Shown: positions 1 through 7,381, counted from the first letter of the stretch. The stretch is DNA of 14,269 nt from Oscillospiraceae bacterium (GCA_902791885.1 CADAXO010000050.1:1-14269), one strand, 5' to 3'. Notes: a model not told the origin generated them from the letters alone. Translations and numbers: made by a program.

Positions 1-948
1 GAGGAAGGCCGTGTTGCGAAGAATTCACTTCCTTCGCTTATCGTATTCGACTCCTTCGACGGTGCCGTGCATACAGATGAAAGAAAGATCAGAAACTTAA
101 GGTATTTCGAGTTCGCCGAGATCTGGGTCGACGGCAATACGATAAGCACCAGAGCCCGTAATATGAAGACGAACGTAACACCTGTGGAAGGCGTTACGCT
201 TGACCTCGAGAAACCTCATAAGTATAAGGTGGAGGCCGTAAGGTTCAAGGATCATGTAAAGATCGTTATAACCTGCGAGGATAAGGTCATCGAATCGACC
301 ATTGCACTTCTTGATTCGGCACGTAATGTCTATATCGGTCTTGCGGGCGAGCATTGTATCGTTAAGGATATCAAGGTTGAAGTGAGCGAGGATCAGATCG
401 ATGAGAATTACATTCCCAGAATCTGCGGCGAGATCGATATCATCAATCTTCAGGACGGCGATATTCCGAACGTTCAGATCGATGAATACAGATCCGCAGC
501 GACCGACGGCCTGCAGGTCTGCGACGGCATGAGACTTCTGTTCCACAGCAAGACTTTGCCGGCATCCGACAAGGTTTCCTTCTGCCCTTATGTACTTCTT
601 TATACCTCCGACGACGGCAAGGTTCAGGGTAAGGACTACAAGGAATATGCGTGCGTAAGGCTCGATGGTGACGAGGTAACTGAAGCGCCCGAGGGTACAA
701 AGAGTAATAATGAATTAAATGTCAGCCGTAAGGATGACTTTGTAGGCTGGGACGGCTGGAAGGAATTCAACCGTAAGGGTTTCGAGTGTGAATTGACGTT
801 CAAGAGAAAGAGAAACAGCATTATCCTGATGACGGAGAATGCCGGTGTCGAGATCAAATGTGTCACTCACATACCGAAGGAATCACCTGTATATGTTGCA
901 TTGACGGGTGACAGATGCGCGTTGATGGATATACGCTGTATCGATTAA
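1..948 (+). CDS. Partial protein with two tandem beta-rich (LamG-like) domains, 5' end outside window
   Basis: The frame is open from base 1, giving 315 visible residues. The first in-frame GTG (67) has no ribosome-binding site and lies inside a conserved-looking stretch, so the true start is to the left. Two copies of one domain are visible. Copy A (residues about 13-126) has LIVFDSFDGAVHTDE, then WVDGNTI, and ends YIGLAGEHCIVKDI. Copy B (about 197-313) has YVLLYTSDDGKVQGKD, then VRLDGDEV, and ends YVALTGDRCALMDI. A segment with GDIPNVQIDEYRS joins them. The alternating hydrophobic pattern and Asp/Gly turns suggest a beta-sandwich, perhaps concanavalin/LamG-like. No membrane segment is visible. 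I have an uncertain memory of this GDIPNVQ-type tail on clostridial HD-domain or signalling proteins; the missing N-terminus could hold such a domain. The next gene, a diguanylate cyclase, begins 29 bases downstream with no visible promoter, so the two are probably co-transcribed. Function unassigned. Confidence 0.75.
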   Translation, partial: EEGRVAKNSLPSLIVFDSFDGAVHTDERKIRNLRYFEFAEIWVDGNTISTRARNMKTNVTPVEGVTLDLEKPHKYKVEAVRFKDHVKIVITCEDKVIESTIALLDSARNVYIGLAGEHCIVKDIKVEVSEDQIDENYIPRICGEIDIINLQDGDIPNVQIDEYRSAATDGLQVCDGMRLLFHSKTLPASDKVSFCPYVLLYTSDDGKVQGKDYKEYACVRLDGDEVTEAPEGTKSNNELNVSRKDDFVGWDGWKEFNRKGFECELTFKRKRNSIILMTENAGVEIKCVTHIPKESPVYVALTGDRCALMDIRCID

Positions 949-965
949 CAATCTTCAGAGTCAGT

Positions 966-972
966 AGGAGGG
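966..972 (+). promoter_or_regulatory. Strong ribosome-binding site that fixes a GTG start
   Basis: AGGAGGG lies 5 bases before GTG at 978. No ATG is equally well placed nearby, so the GTG is the start of the diguanylate cyclase gene. Confidence 0.8.
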
Positions 973-977
973 TATAA

Positions 978-2201
978 GTGCCGGATTTTGAGAGGTTGAT
1001 ATTGAAATATTTTAAGTCTGTAATCGGTAATCTTATCATTACCGATGAGACATGGAACGGTCTTTACAGGACCGGTGATTTGTCAGTCGATGAAACGCAT
1101 TGGATCAAGTGGTGCAATCTTTACCTCGGTGAGCCGGTTGAAGGGCTGGACGAGGAGTGGGAGGTCGCCGATAAGGATAACGACAAGTACTTCAGGATCC
1201 ACACGATGGAGATGAATGAGGAGGAAGGAAGATACTTTCTTCATATAGTCTCCGATGTCAGCGATTATGCGACTATCTTCAAGAATCTCTCGTCCTATTC
1301 CAAGGGATGGAGGGTGCTCTCGACGTGCCAAAGCGATCTCATGAACGTCCTTAATAACCAGCTTACGGGATGCCTTCCTATCGTGGTCAGAAACCTTCAG
1401 GCCGAGTGCGCGATCCTCTTTGTAAAAAGGAAAGAGAGGTTCACGAGTTTCATCTGTACGTTGGGTATGGAGAAAGCCGTCCGTAAGTCATTCCCGGAGG
1501 AGATATTCGAGGAAGATAATCAGCCCGGAAAATACTATGCGATCCCGGGCGTTAAGGGAGAACTTCTGTGCTTTACGCACGGTACCGTCGCGGATGATTC
1601 GTATGGACTTTATGTAAAGGTTCCCGACGACTCCATGGGAGACAGGATGTATCCTCTGTACTTCAATATATTTAAGCTCTACATCGAGAATGCCCTTCTC
1701 CGTGAGAAGATAATTTATGACAGTGAGCATGACCACCTGACGGGTCTTTACAACAAGATGAAGTACACGGAGCTTATGAAGACGCGCTTCACCGAGTGTG
1801 AGAGCATTACCGTCTTTAACCTCGACGTCAACTACCTTAAGCGCATAAATGACACATTGGGACACCAGGCGGGAAACCGTCTCCTTTGCATGGCAGCCGA
1901 GTCTTTACAGGCTGTCGAGGAGGTGGATTCGTATGCTTTTCGCTTAGGCGGAGACGAGTTCATGCTCATCTGCTGCGACACGGACGAGCATGAGGCCGCG
2001 AACATCGAAGCGAGATGGCGCGCAGCTCTTTCCGAGATCAACGAAAAGGAAGAGAGTATCGAGTGCGTAATAGCCTGCGGTATTGCCACGGGACACAAGC
2101 CCTACGACATGTCGGAGCTTATCGATAAGTCGGATAAGCTAATGTATGCCAATAAAAGGGAGATCAAGATCAGCCGCGGCGATGACCCGGATGCGAGATA
2201 A
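978..2201 (+). CDS. Soluble diguanylate cyclase (PAS-like, GAF-like, GGDEF)
   Basis: Predicted to make the second messenger c-di-GMP from two GTP in the cytoplasm. It has 407 residues and starts at GTG. The N-terminus (about 15-100) has a PAS-like pattern, beginning NLIITDETWNGLYRT and ending HIVSDVSDY. Residues about 110-240 resemble a GAF domain. An amphipathic helix (232-247) leads into the GGDEF domain, which opens with DHLTGLYN (252-259), carries NLDVNYLKRINDTLGH (281-296) and has an intact GGDEF signature at 324-328. The RxxD product-inhibition site expected nine residues before GGDEF is absent (EVDS there), so feedback control through that site is unlikely. No membrane segment or EAL domain is seen. 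The ligand of the PAS/GAF part cannot be told. It probably shares a transcript with the beta-domain protein upstream. Confidence 0.9.
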   Translation: MPDFERLILKYFKSVIGNLIITDETWNGLYRTGDLSVDETHWIKWCNLYLGEPVEGLDEEWEVADKDNDKYFRIHTMEMNEEEGRYFLHIVSDVSDYATIFKNLSSYSKGWRVLSTCQSDLMNVLNNQLTGCLPIVVRNLQAECAILFVKRKERFTSFICTLGMEKAVRKSFPEEIFEEDNQPGKYYAIPGVKGELLCFTHGTVADDSYGLYVKVPDDSMGDRMYPLYFNIFKLYIENALLREKIIYDSEHDHLTGLYNKMKYTELMKTRFTECESITVFNLDVNYLKRINDTLGHQAGNRLLCMAAESLQAVEEVDSYAFRLGGDEFMLICCDTDEHEAANIEARWRAALSEINEKEESIECVIACGIATGHKPYDMSELIDKSDKLMYANKREIKISRGDDPDAR

Positions 2202-2220
2202 CTGTTAATTCTGTGTGAAC

Positions 2221-2236
2221 CATCCGTTAACGGATG
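2221..2236. repeat. Perfect 16-base palindrome between two c-di-GMP genes
   Basis: CATCCGTTAACGGATG is fully self-complementary and could fold as a 6-base-pair stem with a TTAA loop. It begins 20 bases after the cyclase stop and ends 30 bases before the next gene's extended -10. No T-run follows, so it is a poor intrinsic terminator. An operator for a dimeric regulator is equally possible. Confidence 0.5.
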
Positions 2237-2266
2237 CCCTATTAGATAGAAGCCCCTAACTCACCG

Positions 2267-2275
2267 TGCTATAAT
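2267..2275 (+). promoter_or_regulatory. Extended -10 promoter for the membrane GGDEF-EAL gene
   Basis: TGCTATAAT is a perfect TGn plus TATAAT extended -10. No good -35 lies 16-18 bases upstream (TAGAAG at 17), as is usual for extended -10 promoters. Transcription would start near 2282, giving a leader of about 35 bases that contains the ribosome-binding site at 2303-2309. Confidence 0.65.
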
Positions 2276-2316
2276 AAGAAAATCAGCGGTGCTATGCCCG
2301 TTGAGGGGGTTATTTG

Positions 2317-4050
2317 ATGACTAAGAACAGTGCGTCTTTCAGGGGAAAGAGCATTGACAGTACTCTTAACGATCTGTCGGTCAGAAACGACATTCCTAAG
2401 AGTGCATTCGTGCTCTTGCTTCTTGTTTATATAATTGCATCTTTTCTGGTATCACAGGCAGCGACCAAAGAGGGGATTGTTATGCTCTTCGGGCGCGCAG
2501 TTCCTTATGCAGCTTTCTCGGGCGTTTTCTCTTCAATAGCCAATCTTTGTATAATGTTCCTTGTCCTTCTGTTCAGAAAGGCGGGTTACTATACATCTCT
2601 TGTTATCCTGTTCAGTTATCAGTTCCCGATCCTTATCATGCAGTTCTTCTTCAGGGGCAATGTCCACGGCATCGCGGGTCTGTTCAGTAACGCTTTTACC
2701 CTTGTGGCCATCACGGTCATATTCATAATGAATAACAAGGCCGTTAAGTACCAAAGGAGGATCCATTATCAGGCTGTAACCGACCGTCTTACACTGCTGC
2801 CGAACAGATTCGCTGCGACCGAGCTGATGGACCTTCTTATCGACGACGATGAGCCGTTCGCGATCGTCTCCATCGATATCAATAACTTCAAGTCTATAAA
2901 CGACACCATGGGTCATGAATTCGGCGATAAGGTCATGATCGAGATCGCGAACAGATGGAAGGATCTCGCGGATTCAAAGTCGACCGGAACAGATGACTTC
3001 GTTGCAAGGCTCGGAGGCGACGAGTTCTCGATCATAGTTCGTGACTATAAGAATGACGAGATGCTCCAGAAGACTATCCAGACTTATAAGGATGAGTTCG
3101 AGAAGAAACTTACGATCGATAACTGTGATTACTATATGACCGCTAACTTCGGATTCGCAGTATTCCCCAATGACGGTAAGACTTCTGATGCACTTCTTTC
3201 CGGTGCGAATGCGGCGATGCACGAGATCAGAAGAGCGGGAAGAGGACCGGTTCTCCGTTATACAACGGATATGTCCGATAAAGGAAGATCCATGGAGATC
3301 GAGAGACTTATCCGTAACGCACTTGATAACGATCTCATATTCTGTAATCTCCAGCCCCAGTATGATATAGATCATAAACTTCGAGGCTTTGAGGCATTGG
3401 CCAGAATGAAGGACGAGAACGGACAGTTCATAAGTCCTGCGGAGTTTATTCCTGTTGCCGATGAGACAGGTCTTGTCGACCGTATCGATGCGCGTGTATT
3501 CTCTCTCGCTGCCAAGTTCCTGCATGAAGTCAGGGAGAAGAAGGGCAGCGATATTACGATCAGTACGAATGTATCTGTAAGACATCTTATGAAGAATAAC
3601 TTCATCGATGAGACGAAGGGAATTCTTGAGACATATGATATCCCGGCTGACAGAGTCGAGATCGAGATCACAGAGTCGATCATGATCGATTCGACTGAGA
3701 AGGCTCTGAGTTGTATCAACGAATTGAAGGCTATGGGAATCAAGATCGCGATAGACGATTTCGGTACCGGATATTCTTCATTGAGCTATTTGAATAATCT
3801 GCCTTCCGATATGCTCAAGATCGATAAATCATTCATCGACGTAATGAACGATTCCGAATCTTCCAAGAAGTATGTCGCGACGATCATATCCATCGGACAT
3901 ATCCTCAACCTCGAGGTCATCTCAGAGGGTGTCGAGTCTGAGTCCCAGATCGAGACTTTAAGAAGCGTCGGATGCGACTATATCCAAGGTTATGTATGGG
4001 GCAGACCTCTTTCCGTTGATGATGCGATGACTCTTGTGATGAGTATTTGA
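2317..4050 (+). CDS. Membrane-bound GGDEF-EAL protein, c-di-GMP synthesis and hydrolysis
   Basis: It has 577 residues. ATG at 2317 is preferred over TTG three bases earlier because GAGGGGG (2303-2309) sits at a better distance (7 bases). Four hydrophobic segments (about 30-48, 66-87, 92-112, 119-138) form a membrane sensor of unknown ligand, followed by a linker helix. The GGDEF domain opens at DRLTLLPNR (156-164) and has an intact GGDEF at 233-237. The RxxD site position reads GTDD, so the inhibitory Arg is missing. The EAL domain keeps the residues expected for phosphodiesterase activity: EAL (359-361), Asn418 in STNVS, Glu453 in EITES, DDFGTGYS (480-487), Lys501 and Asp503 in KIDKS, Glu537 in SEGVES, and QGY (557-559). 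By motif both halves could be active; which dominates cannot be read from sequence. It has its own extended -10 promoter. Confidence 0.93.
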   Translation: MTKNSASFRGKSIDSTLNDLSVRNDIPKSAFVLLLLVYIIASFLVSQAATKEGIVMLFGRAVPYAAFSGVFSSIANLCIMFLVLLFRKAGYYTSLVILFSYQFPILIMQFFFRGNVHGIAGLFSNAFTLVAITVIFIMNNKAVKYQRRIHYQAVTDRLTLLPNRFAATELMDLLIDDDEPFAIVSIDINNFKSINDTMGHEFGDKVMIEIANRWKDLADSKSTGTDDFVARLGGDEFSIIVRDYKNDEMLQKTIQTYKDEFEKKLTIDNCDYYMTANFGFAVFPNDGKTSDALLSGANAAMHEIRRAGRGPVLRYTTDMSDKGRSMEIERLIRNALDNDLIFCNLQPQYDIDHKLRGFEALARMKDENGQFISPAEFIPVADETGLVDRIDARVFSLAAKFLHEVREKKGSDITISTNVSVRHLMKNNFIDETKGILETYDIPADRVEIEITESIMIDSTEKALSCINELKAMGIKIAIDDFGTGYSSLSYLNNLPSDMLKIDKSFIDVMNDSESSKKYVATIISIGHILNLEVISEGVESESQIETLRSVGCDYIQGYVWGRPLSVDDAMTLVMSI

Positions 4051-4075
4051 GAATATATCGTAAAACGATAAATTT
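4051..4075. repeat. AT-rich inverted repeat just upstream of a promoter
   Basis: The core TATCGT-AAA-ACGATA (4056-4070) is a perfect 6-base-pair stem. The arms extend to 4051 and 4075 with one A-A mismatch. It starts right after the GGDEF-EAL stop and ends 3 bases before the -35 of the next gene. It could be a weak terminator or a regulator site; there is no T-run of the usual kind. Confidence 0.45.
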
Positions 4076-4078
4076 ATA

Positions 4079-4107
4079 TTGAAAATCAAAGTGGCGTGTT
4101 ATATAAT
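4079..4107 (+). promoter_or_regulatory. Near-consensus sigma-A promoter that abuts the start codon
   Basis: TTGAAA (4079-4084), a 17-base spacer, then a perfect TATAAT (4102-4107). The usual start 7 bases after the -10 is 4114, the A of the ATG of the PEBP-like membrane protein gene. The transcript is therefore predicted to be leaderless. Confidence 0.75.
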
Positions 4108-4113
4108 GACCAC

Positions 4114-5256
4114 ATGAATACTTTAATCCTTTATGACTTAAGATCGAAGAAAAGAAGCGGTATCCTGGCACTGGTCACAGGCCTGTTGGCTGTGCTCATG
4201 ATCATTATTCTGGTAGTGGCAGATTCTGCGGCTTCGGAGGTTACTGCTGCAGGCAGGATTTTTATCTATGCGTTTGTGGTCTGCATATATACATGTCCTC
4301 CGATGTGTCTGTATTTTACCTATCACTTTATCTATGCGTCAGTGTATCTTAGCAGACTTAAGAAAAGCGGTTATGAAGTCCCCGTGAATAAGAAGGAGTA
4401 CAAGGGTCTTCTTGATAATCTTCCTCACACGGGTGAGAAGGTAACTAACAGATACGCAAGTGACAGCAGACTATCCGGGATTATTATGATGATCGCATAT
4501 GCTGTCATTATATCTGCCGACATTTGGTATAACAGAAGATGGGCAGACTATGAGACGGACAGCAATGCGATGACCGTATTCCTGGTGATAATCCAAACCG
4601 CTGTCTGCGGGGCTGCATTTATATTCTTTATCCGTCAGGGAAATACGGATAAATACATAGACAATCTCGATATCAAAGACGGAAGAAAAACCAGAGCGTT
4701 TATCGTATCTTCATGTCTTCTTATCATCATTCTTACAGCTGCAGGATTCATATCGGTTACTCTTGCAGATTCCATGACCAAGTATATCTATAAGTCCAGA
4801 TACGGCTATTATGAGAAGACGTTATATGACCTTTACGAAGGTGCCACACTTGAACTTACATCAAACCGCCTGACCGAAGGTCTTACGGACGAAGCTCCCG
4901 ATCTTAGCTTCGAAGCTGTTGACGGTGCCGAATACTATGTAATCTATATGGTCGATATGGATGACAGCCAACGTGTGCTCTGGTATGCCGAGGTTACTTC
5001 CACATCGTTAGAAGAAGGCAATGATGCCGGAAGCTATACGGCGCCGGTTCCTCATGCCGCCGTAGGTCCTCACGAGTGTGTTCTGTTTGTTTTCGCTATG
5101 GCGGGTGAACCTGACAGCGAATATGAGGTTACGGCAGGAGACACGAATTCATCCCCGGTAAACTTCTATTACTCTACACTTAATACGAAGAAAAACGGGG
5201 ATATTCCCGTTTACGGCAACGTCATAAGTTACGGATATATAAGAGGATATGCATGA
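4114..5256 (+). CDS. Membrane protein with C-terminal PEBP-like (YbhB/RKIP-type) domain
   Basis: It has 380 residues. ATG at 4114 is chosen over in-frame GTG 4096 because the -10 box overlaps the codons between them. There is no Shine-Dalgarno sequence, and the promoter position predicts a leaderless mRNA. Hydrophobic segments lie at about 16-36, 48-72, 119-137, 153-173 and 196-216. A soluble tail follows (about 246-340) that resembles phosphatidylethanolamine-binding proteins: an L(T)SxRLTEG-like opening, DLSFEAVDGAEYYVIYMVD (263-281), and VGPHECVLFVFAM (317-329), which matches the GPHxYxxxxxAL block of the family. The usual ligand-pocket pattern is altered: DPDxP reads DMDDS and the HW pair reads LW, so anion binding as in YbhB is doubtful. 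The family has no established bacterial enzymatic role. It overlaps the CPBP protease gene by 4 bases, so they are coupled. The PEBP call rests on short motifs. Confidence 0.7.
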   Translation: MNTLILYDLRSKKRSGILALVTGLLAVLMIIILVVADSAASEVTAAGRIFIYAFVVCIYTCPPMCLYFTYHFIYASVYLSRLKKSGYEVPVNKKEYKGLLDNLPHTGEKVTNRYASDSRLSGIIMMIAYAVIISADIWYNRRWADYETDSNAMTVFLVIIQTAVCGAAFIFFIRQGNTDKYIDNLDIKDGRKTRAFIVSSCLLIIILTAAGFISVTLADSMTKYIYKSRYGYYEKTLYDLYEGATLELTSNRLTEGLTDEAPDLSFEAVDGAEYYVIYMVDMDDSQRVLWYAEVTSTSLEEGNDAGSYTAPVPHAAVGPHECVLFVFAMAGEPDSEYEVTAGDTNSSPVNFYYSTLNTKKNGDIPVYGNVISYGYIRGYA

Positions 5257-6224
5257 CGGTTTTCAACAGGCCCGGGATAATCGACGAAGCTGCCGAAGCT
5301 TCGTTAGCGCTTAAAAGAAAGATCTTCAGAAGAGATCTTAAAAAGCCCGGTCTGTTCCTGCTTTTCGAGCTCATCTTATACGCCGCAGTACTCTATGTCG
5401 GCATGCAGGGCATATCGCTTCTTGTTATCATCATGTGCAGCATTCTGATTAAAGCTTACGAGAACAACCCCGGGGCGGACGTTTTCCTGGGGCTCGGAGT
5501 CGCTAACTTTAATACGATCACAAGCCTGTTCTTTAACATCGCTCCCACAATAGTTTTCCTTGTCTACGGCAGGGTGTTTCAGGGAAGGAAATTAAGGACA
5601 CAGGGCTTTGTCCGTAAGAATGCACTTAAGCATTATCTTATCGGCCTTGCGGCAGGTGCAGGTCTGTTCTTTCTCGCGCTTCTTATCTGTCTTGCGGCAG
5701 GTTCGGTAAGACTAGCCCCTTCGGAAAGCTTCAGCATCACGGCGATCATCCTGACATTTCTGGGATACATCATTCAGGGCAATGCCGAAGAGGTCATGTG
5801 CAGAGGGCATTTCATGGTATCGGTCTCAAGGCGTTATCCCGTCTGGCTGGGCGTCGCTCTTAACTCGATTCTGTTCGCCTGCCTTCACTTAGGCAACCCG
5901 GGGTTCGGCGTGCTTCCTTTCATCAACATTCTGCTGTTCGGGTTCGCCATGTCGCTTCTGTTCCTTAGAACCGGCAACATCTGGATGGTGAGCGCGGTAC
6001 ACACTGCGTGGAACTTCGTGCAGGGCTGCGTCTTCGGTGTGCTCGTAAGCGGCATAGATACGGGGGACTCTATCCTGTCCGTTGCTTCCGACACATCGAA
6101 AAGCCTGATCAACGGCGGCTCATTCGGTCTTGAGGGAGGACTTGCCGTGACTGCTGTCTATGTTATAGGCATCATCGTCCTGCTCTTCATTAAGCCTTGC
6201 AAAGATGTAATTTCAGACAAGTGA
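5253..6224 (+). CDS. CPBP-family intramembrane metalloprotease (CAAX protease/Abi type)
   Basis: It has 323 residues. The start overlaps the preceding stop (ATGA, 5253-5256), with AGAGG 6 bases upstream. It is a polytopic membrane protein with hydrophobic segments at about 34-66, 86-106, 127-150, 160-176, 197-212, 220-237, 243-265 and 296-313. The three CPBP motifs are present in order: EEVMCR (179-184; Glu-Glu and Arg), FACLH (208-212), and HTAWN (250-254). In the family these Glu and His residues bind metal and form the intramembrane active site. Bacterial members process membrane or peptide substrates, or protect against bacteriocins; no substrate can be named here. Coupling to the PEBP-like membrane protein suggests the two act together. 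A CAAX prenyl-substrate role is unlikely in a bacterium. Confidence 0.9.
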   Translation: MTVFNRPGIIDEAAEASLALKRKIFRRDLKKPGLFLLFELILYAAVLYVGMQGISLLVIIMCSILIKAYENNPGADVFLGLGVANFNTITSLFFNIAPTIVFLVYGRVFQGRKLRTQGFVRKNALKHYLIGLAAGAGLFFLALLICLAAGSVRLAPSESFSITAIILTFLGYIIQGNAEEVMCRGHFMVSVSRRYPVWLGVALNSILFACLHLGNPGFGVLPFINILLFGFAMSLLFLRTGNIWMVSAVHTAWNFVQGCVFGVLVSGIDTGDSILSVASDTSKSLINGGSFGLEGGLAVTAVYVIGIIVLLFIKPCKDVISDK

Positions 6225-6225
6225 A

Positions 6226-6252
6226 AACGCCGCCGGATTACCCGACGGCGTT
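6226..6252 (-). terminator. Intrinsic terminator, best for the minus-strand DUF4214 gene
   Basis: AACGCCG pairs with CGGCGTT (6226-6232 with 6246-6252). One mismatch and three more G-C pairs follow before a five-base loop. Read on the minus strand the stem runs into TTTT. On the plus strand no T-run follows, although the hairpin starts 2 bases after the protease stop and may still help end that transcript. Confidence 0.8.
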
Positions 6253-6273
6253 CCCAAGTATGAGAGGAAAACC

Positions 6274-7251
6274 TTAGACATTGACTTTGTAAAAGGCGCA
6301 CGTCTCTGCCCACTCGGAAGATCCTGTAAATCCGTTGATGATCTCGGATCTTGTTGCACCGTCGGCAAGTGCGCTTGTCCAGTTAGCCACCTCAGCAGCT
6401 GAAGCTGTTCTGTTGAAGAATACTTTGTAAAGTGTTCTTACGAACTGCTCATCAGAAAGATTTCTGCCTGTAAACTCAGAGCTTGTAAGGAAGCAGTTTG
6501 CTACCTTGGAGCCGGATGCATTCTGATTAAGCATCATGTCGACCCAGTAAGCTCTTCCTGCAACATCGAACTCACGGCCGAGAGCGTCTGTATAAAGTCT
6601 CTCAACGAATCCGTAGATCAAAGCTTCCTTGCCGTTAACGGCGGGAAGATTAGCGGAGCCTGTTGTTGCAGCAGGTGCAGCTGTTGATGCAGTTGCTGTG
6701 TTATTTGAAACTGTTGCGGGTGTTGTGTCGTGAGTGTCTGCCGAAGGGGTATTGTCCTCCGGAACTGTTGTCTCACCGTTATCTGTTACGATGTCGGTAT
6801 CAAGATCGAGATCCGGCATTCCGTAATCGGGTGCAACATCCTCAACAGGGGCATTTAAACTTGTTACTGTAAGAATATAAGATCCTTCCTGGCCGCCTCT
6901 TAATCCGTTGCCGAAGACCTGGACCTGATATGTCTTACCTGCTTCGAGATCTCTCATCGCGAGTATGTAGTCATCACCTTCAGCCTCGCCGATGAGGTTG
7001 CTTCCGCGGTAGATGCGGATCGAAGCGTCAAGTCTTGAATTGTCAAGATCCGATGCGGTGAACATATAATCACCGTCTGTCTCTGGTACGAACGAGAGGT
7101 TAACTCTTGTGTCGTAGCTATTGAACTCTACTGTTGTCGAATCACCGGCATTGATCCGCTCTGCTGCGAGTACTGTTGTACCGCCGATGATAAGTGTTGT
7201 TGCAATTGCTGCGCATATAGCCTTGGCAGCGATCTTTCTTCTTAAACTCAT
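6274..7251 (-). CDS. Secreted protein with PPC-like domain and DUF4214
   Basis: It has 325 residues. GGAGG lies 11 bases before the ATG, which is longer than ideal. A signal peptide is clear: MSLRRKIAAK followed by a hydrophobic stretch and cleavage near VLAA-ERI (about 30). Residues about 34-132 form a beta-rich domain like the bacterial pre-peptidase C-terminal (PPC) type: FVPETDGDYMFTA, then SIRIYRG, then GKTYQVQVFG, and GSYILTVTSL. A Thr/Ala/Asp/Pro-rich low-complexity linker (about 133-203) follows. The C-terminus (about 207-325) is a DUF4214 region with FVERLYTDALGR, AYWVDMM, SSEF, NLSDEQFVRTLY and a closing GFTGSSEW block. DUF4214 occurs in secreted proteins, often repeated; its role is not established. 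No protease motif or wall anchor is visible. The gene is divergent from the sensor-EAL gene across a 220-base gap. Confidence 0.85.
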   Translation of the reverse strand: MSLRRKIAAKAICAAIATTLIIGGTTVLAAERINAGDSTTVEFNSYDTRVNLSFVPETDGDYMFTASDLDNSRLDASIRIYRGSNLIGEAEGDDYILAMRDLEAGKTYQVQVFGNGLRGGQEGSYILTVTSLNAPVEDVAPDYGMPDLDLDTDIVTDNGETTVPEDNTPSADTHDTTPATVSNNTATASTAAPAATTGSANLPAVNGKEALIYGFVERLYTDALGREFDVAGRAYWVDMMLNQNASGSKVANCFLTSSEFTGRNLSDEQFVRTLYKVFFNRTASAAEVANWTSALADGATRSEIINGFTGSSEWAETCAFYKVNV

Positions 7252-7365
7252 TTCTTCTATTTCCTCCAGTTGGCAGCGTGTTGTTTTGTGATTTGTTTCT
7301 TGCTTGCTGCATAGTTATGAAACCATATGTGAATACCCGATTCGATAACCAAACACGGTCTCTTT

Positions 7366-7381
7366 TGTCGCTTAAGCAACA
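7366..7381. promoter_or_regulatory. Palindromic candidate operator in the divergent intergenic region
   Basis: TGTCGCTTAAGCAACA is an inverted repeat with 14 of 16 bases in matching pairs around GCTTAAGC. It sits near the middle of the 220-base gap between the DUF4214 gene (minus) and the sensor-EAL gene (plus), where a shared regulator would bind. The rest of the gap holds the plus-strand promoter; no convincing minus-strand promoter was found by eye. Confidence 0.4.

Noticed and set aside
67..69. GTG as the start of the first gene
   Set aside because: The frame is open to base 1, no ribosome-binding site precedes the GTG, and it falls inside repeat copy A.
2314..2316. TTG as the start of the membrane GGDEF-EAL gene
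   Set aside because: ATG at 2317 is three bases on, in frame and better spaced from GAGGGGG.
2974..3585. 203-codon open frame on the minus strand
   Set aside because: Antisense shadow of the GGDEF-EAL coding sequence.
4096..4098. GTG as the start of the PEBP-like membrane protein
   Set aside because: The -10 box TATAAT lies within the codons it would add, and there is no ribosome-binding site.
7252..7365. Promoter of the DUF4214 gene on the minus strand
   Set aside because: Several AT-rich hexamers occur, but no -35/-10 pair at 16-18 bases was convincing.
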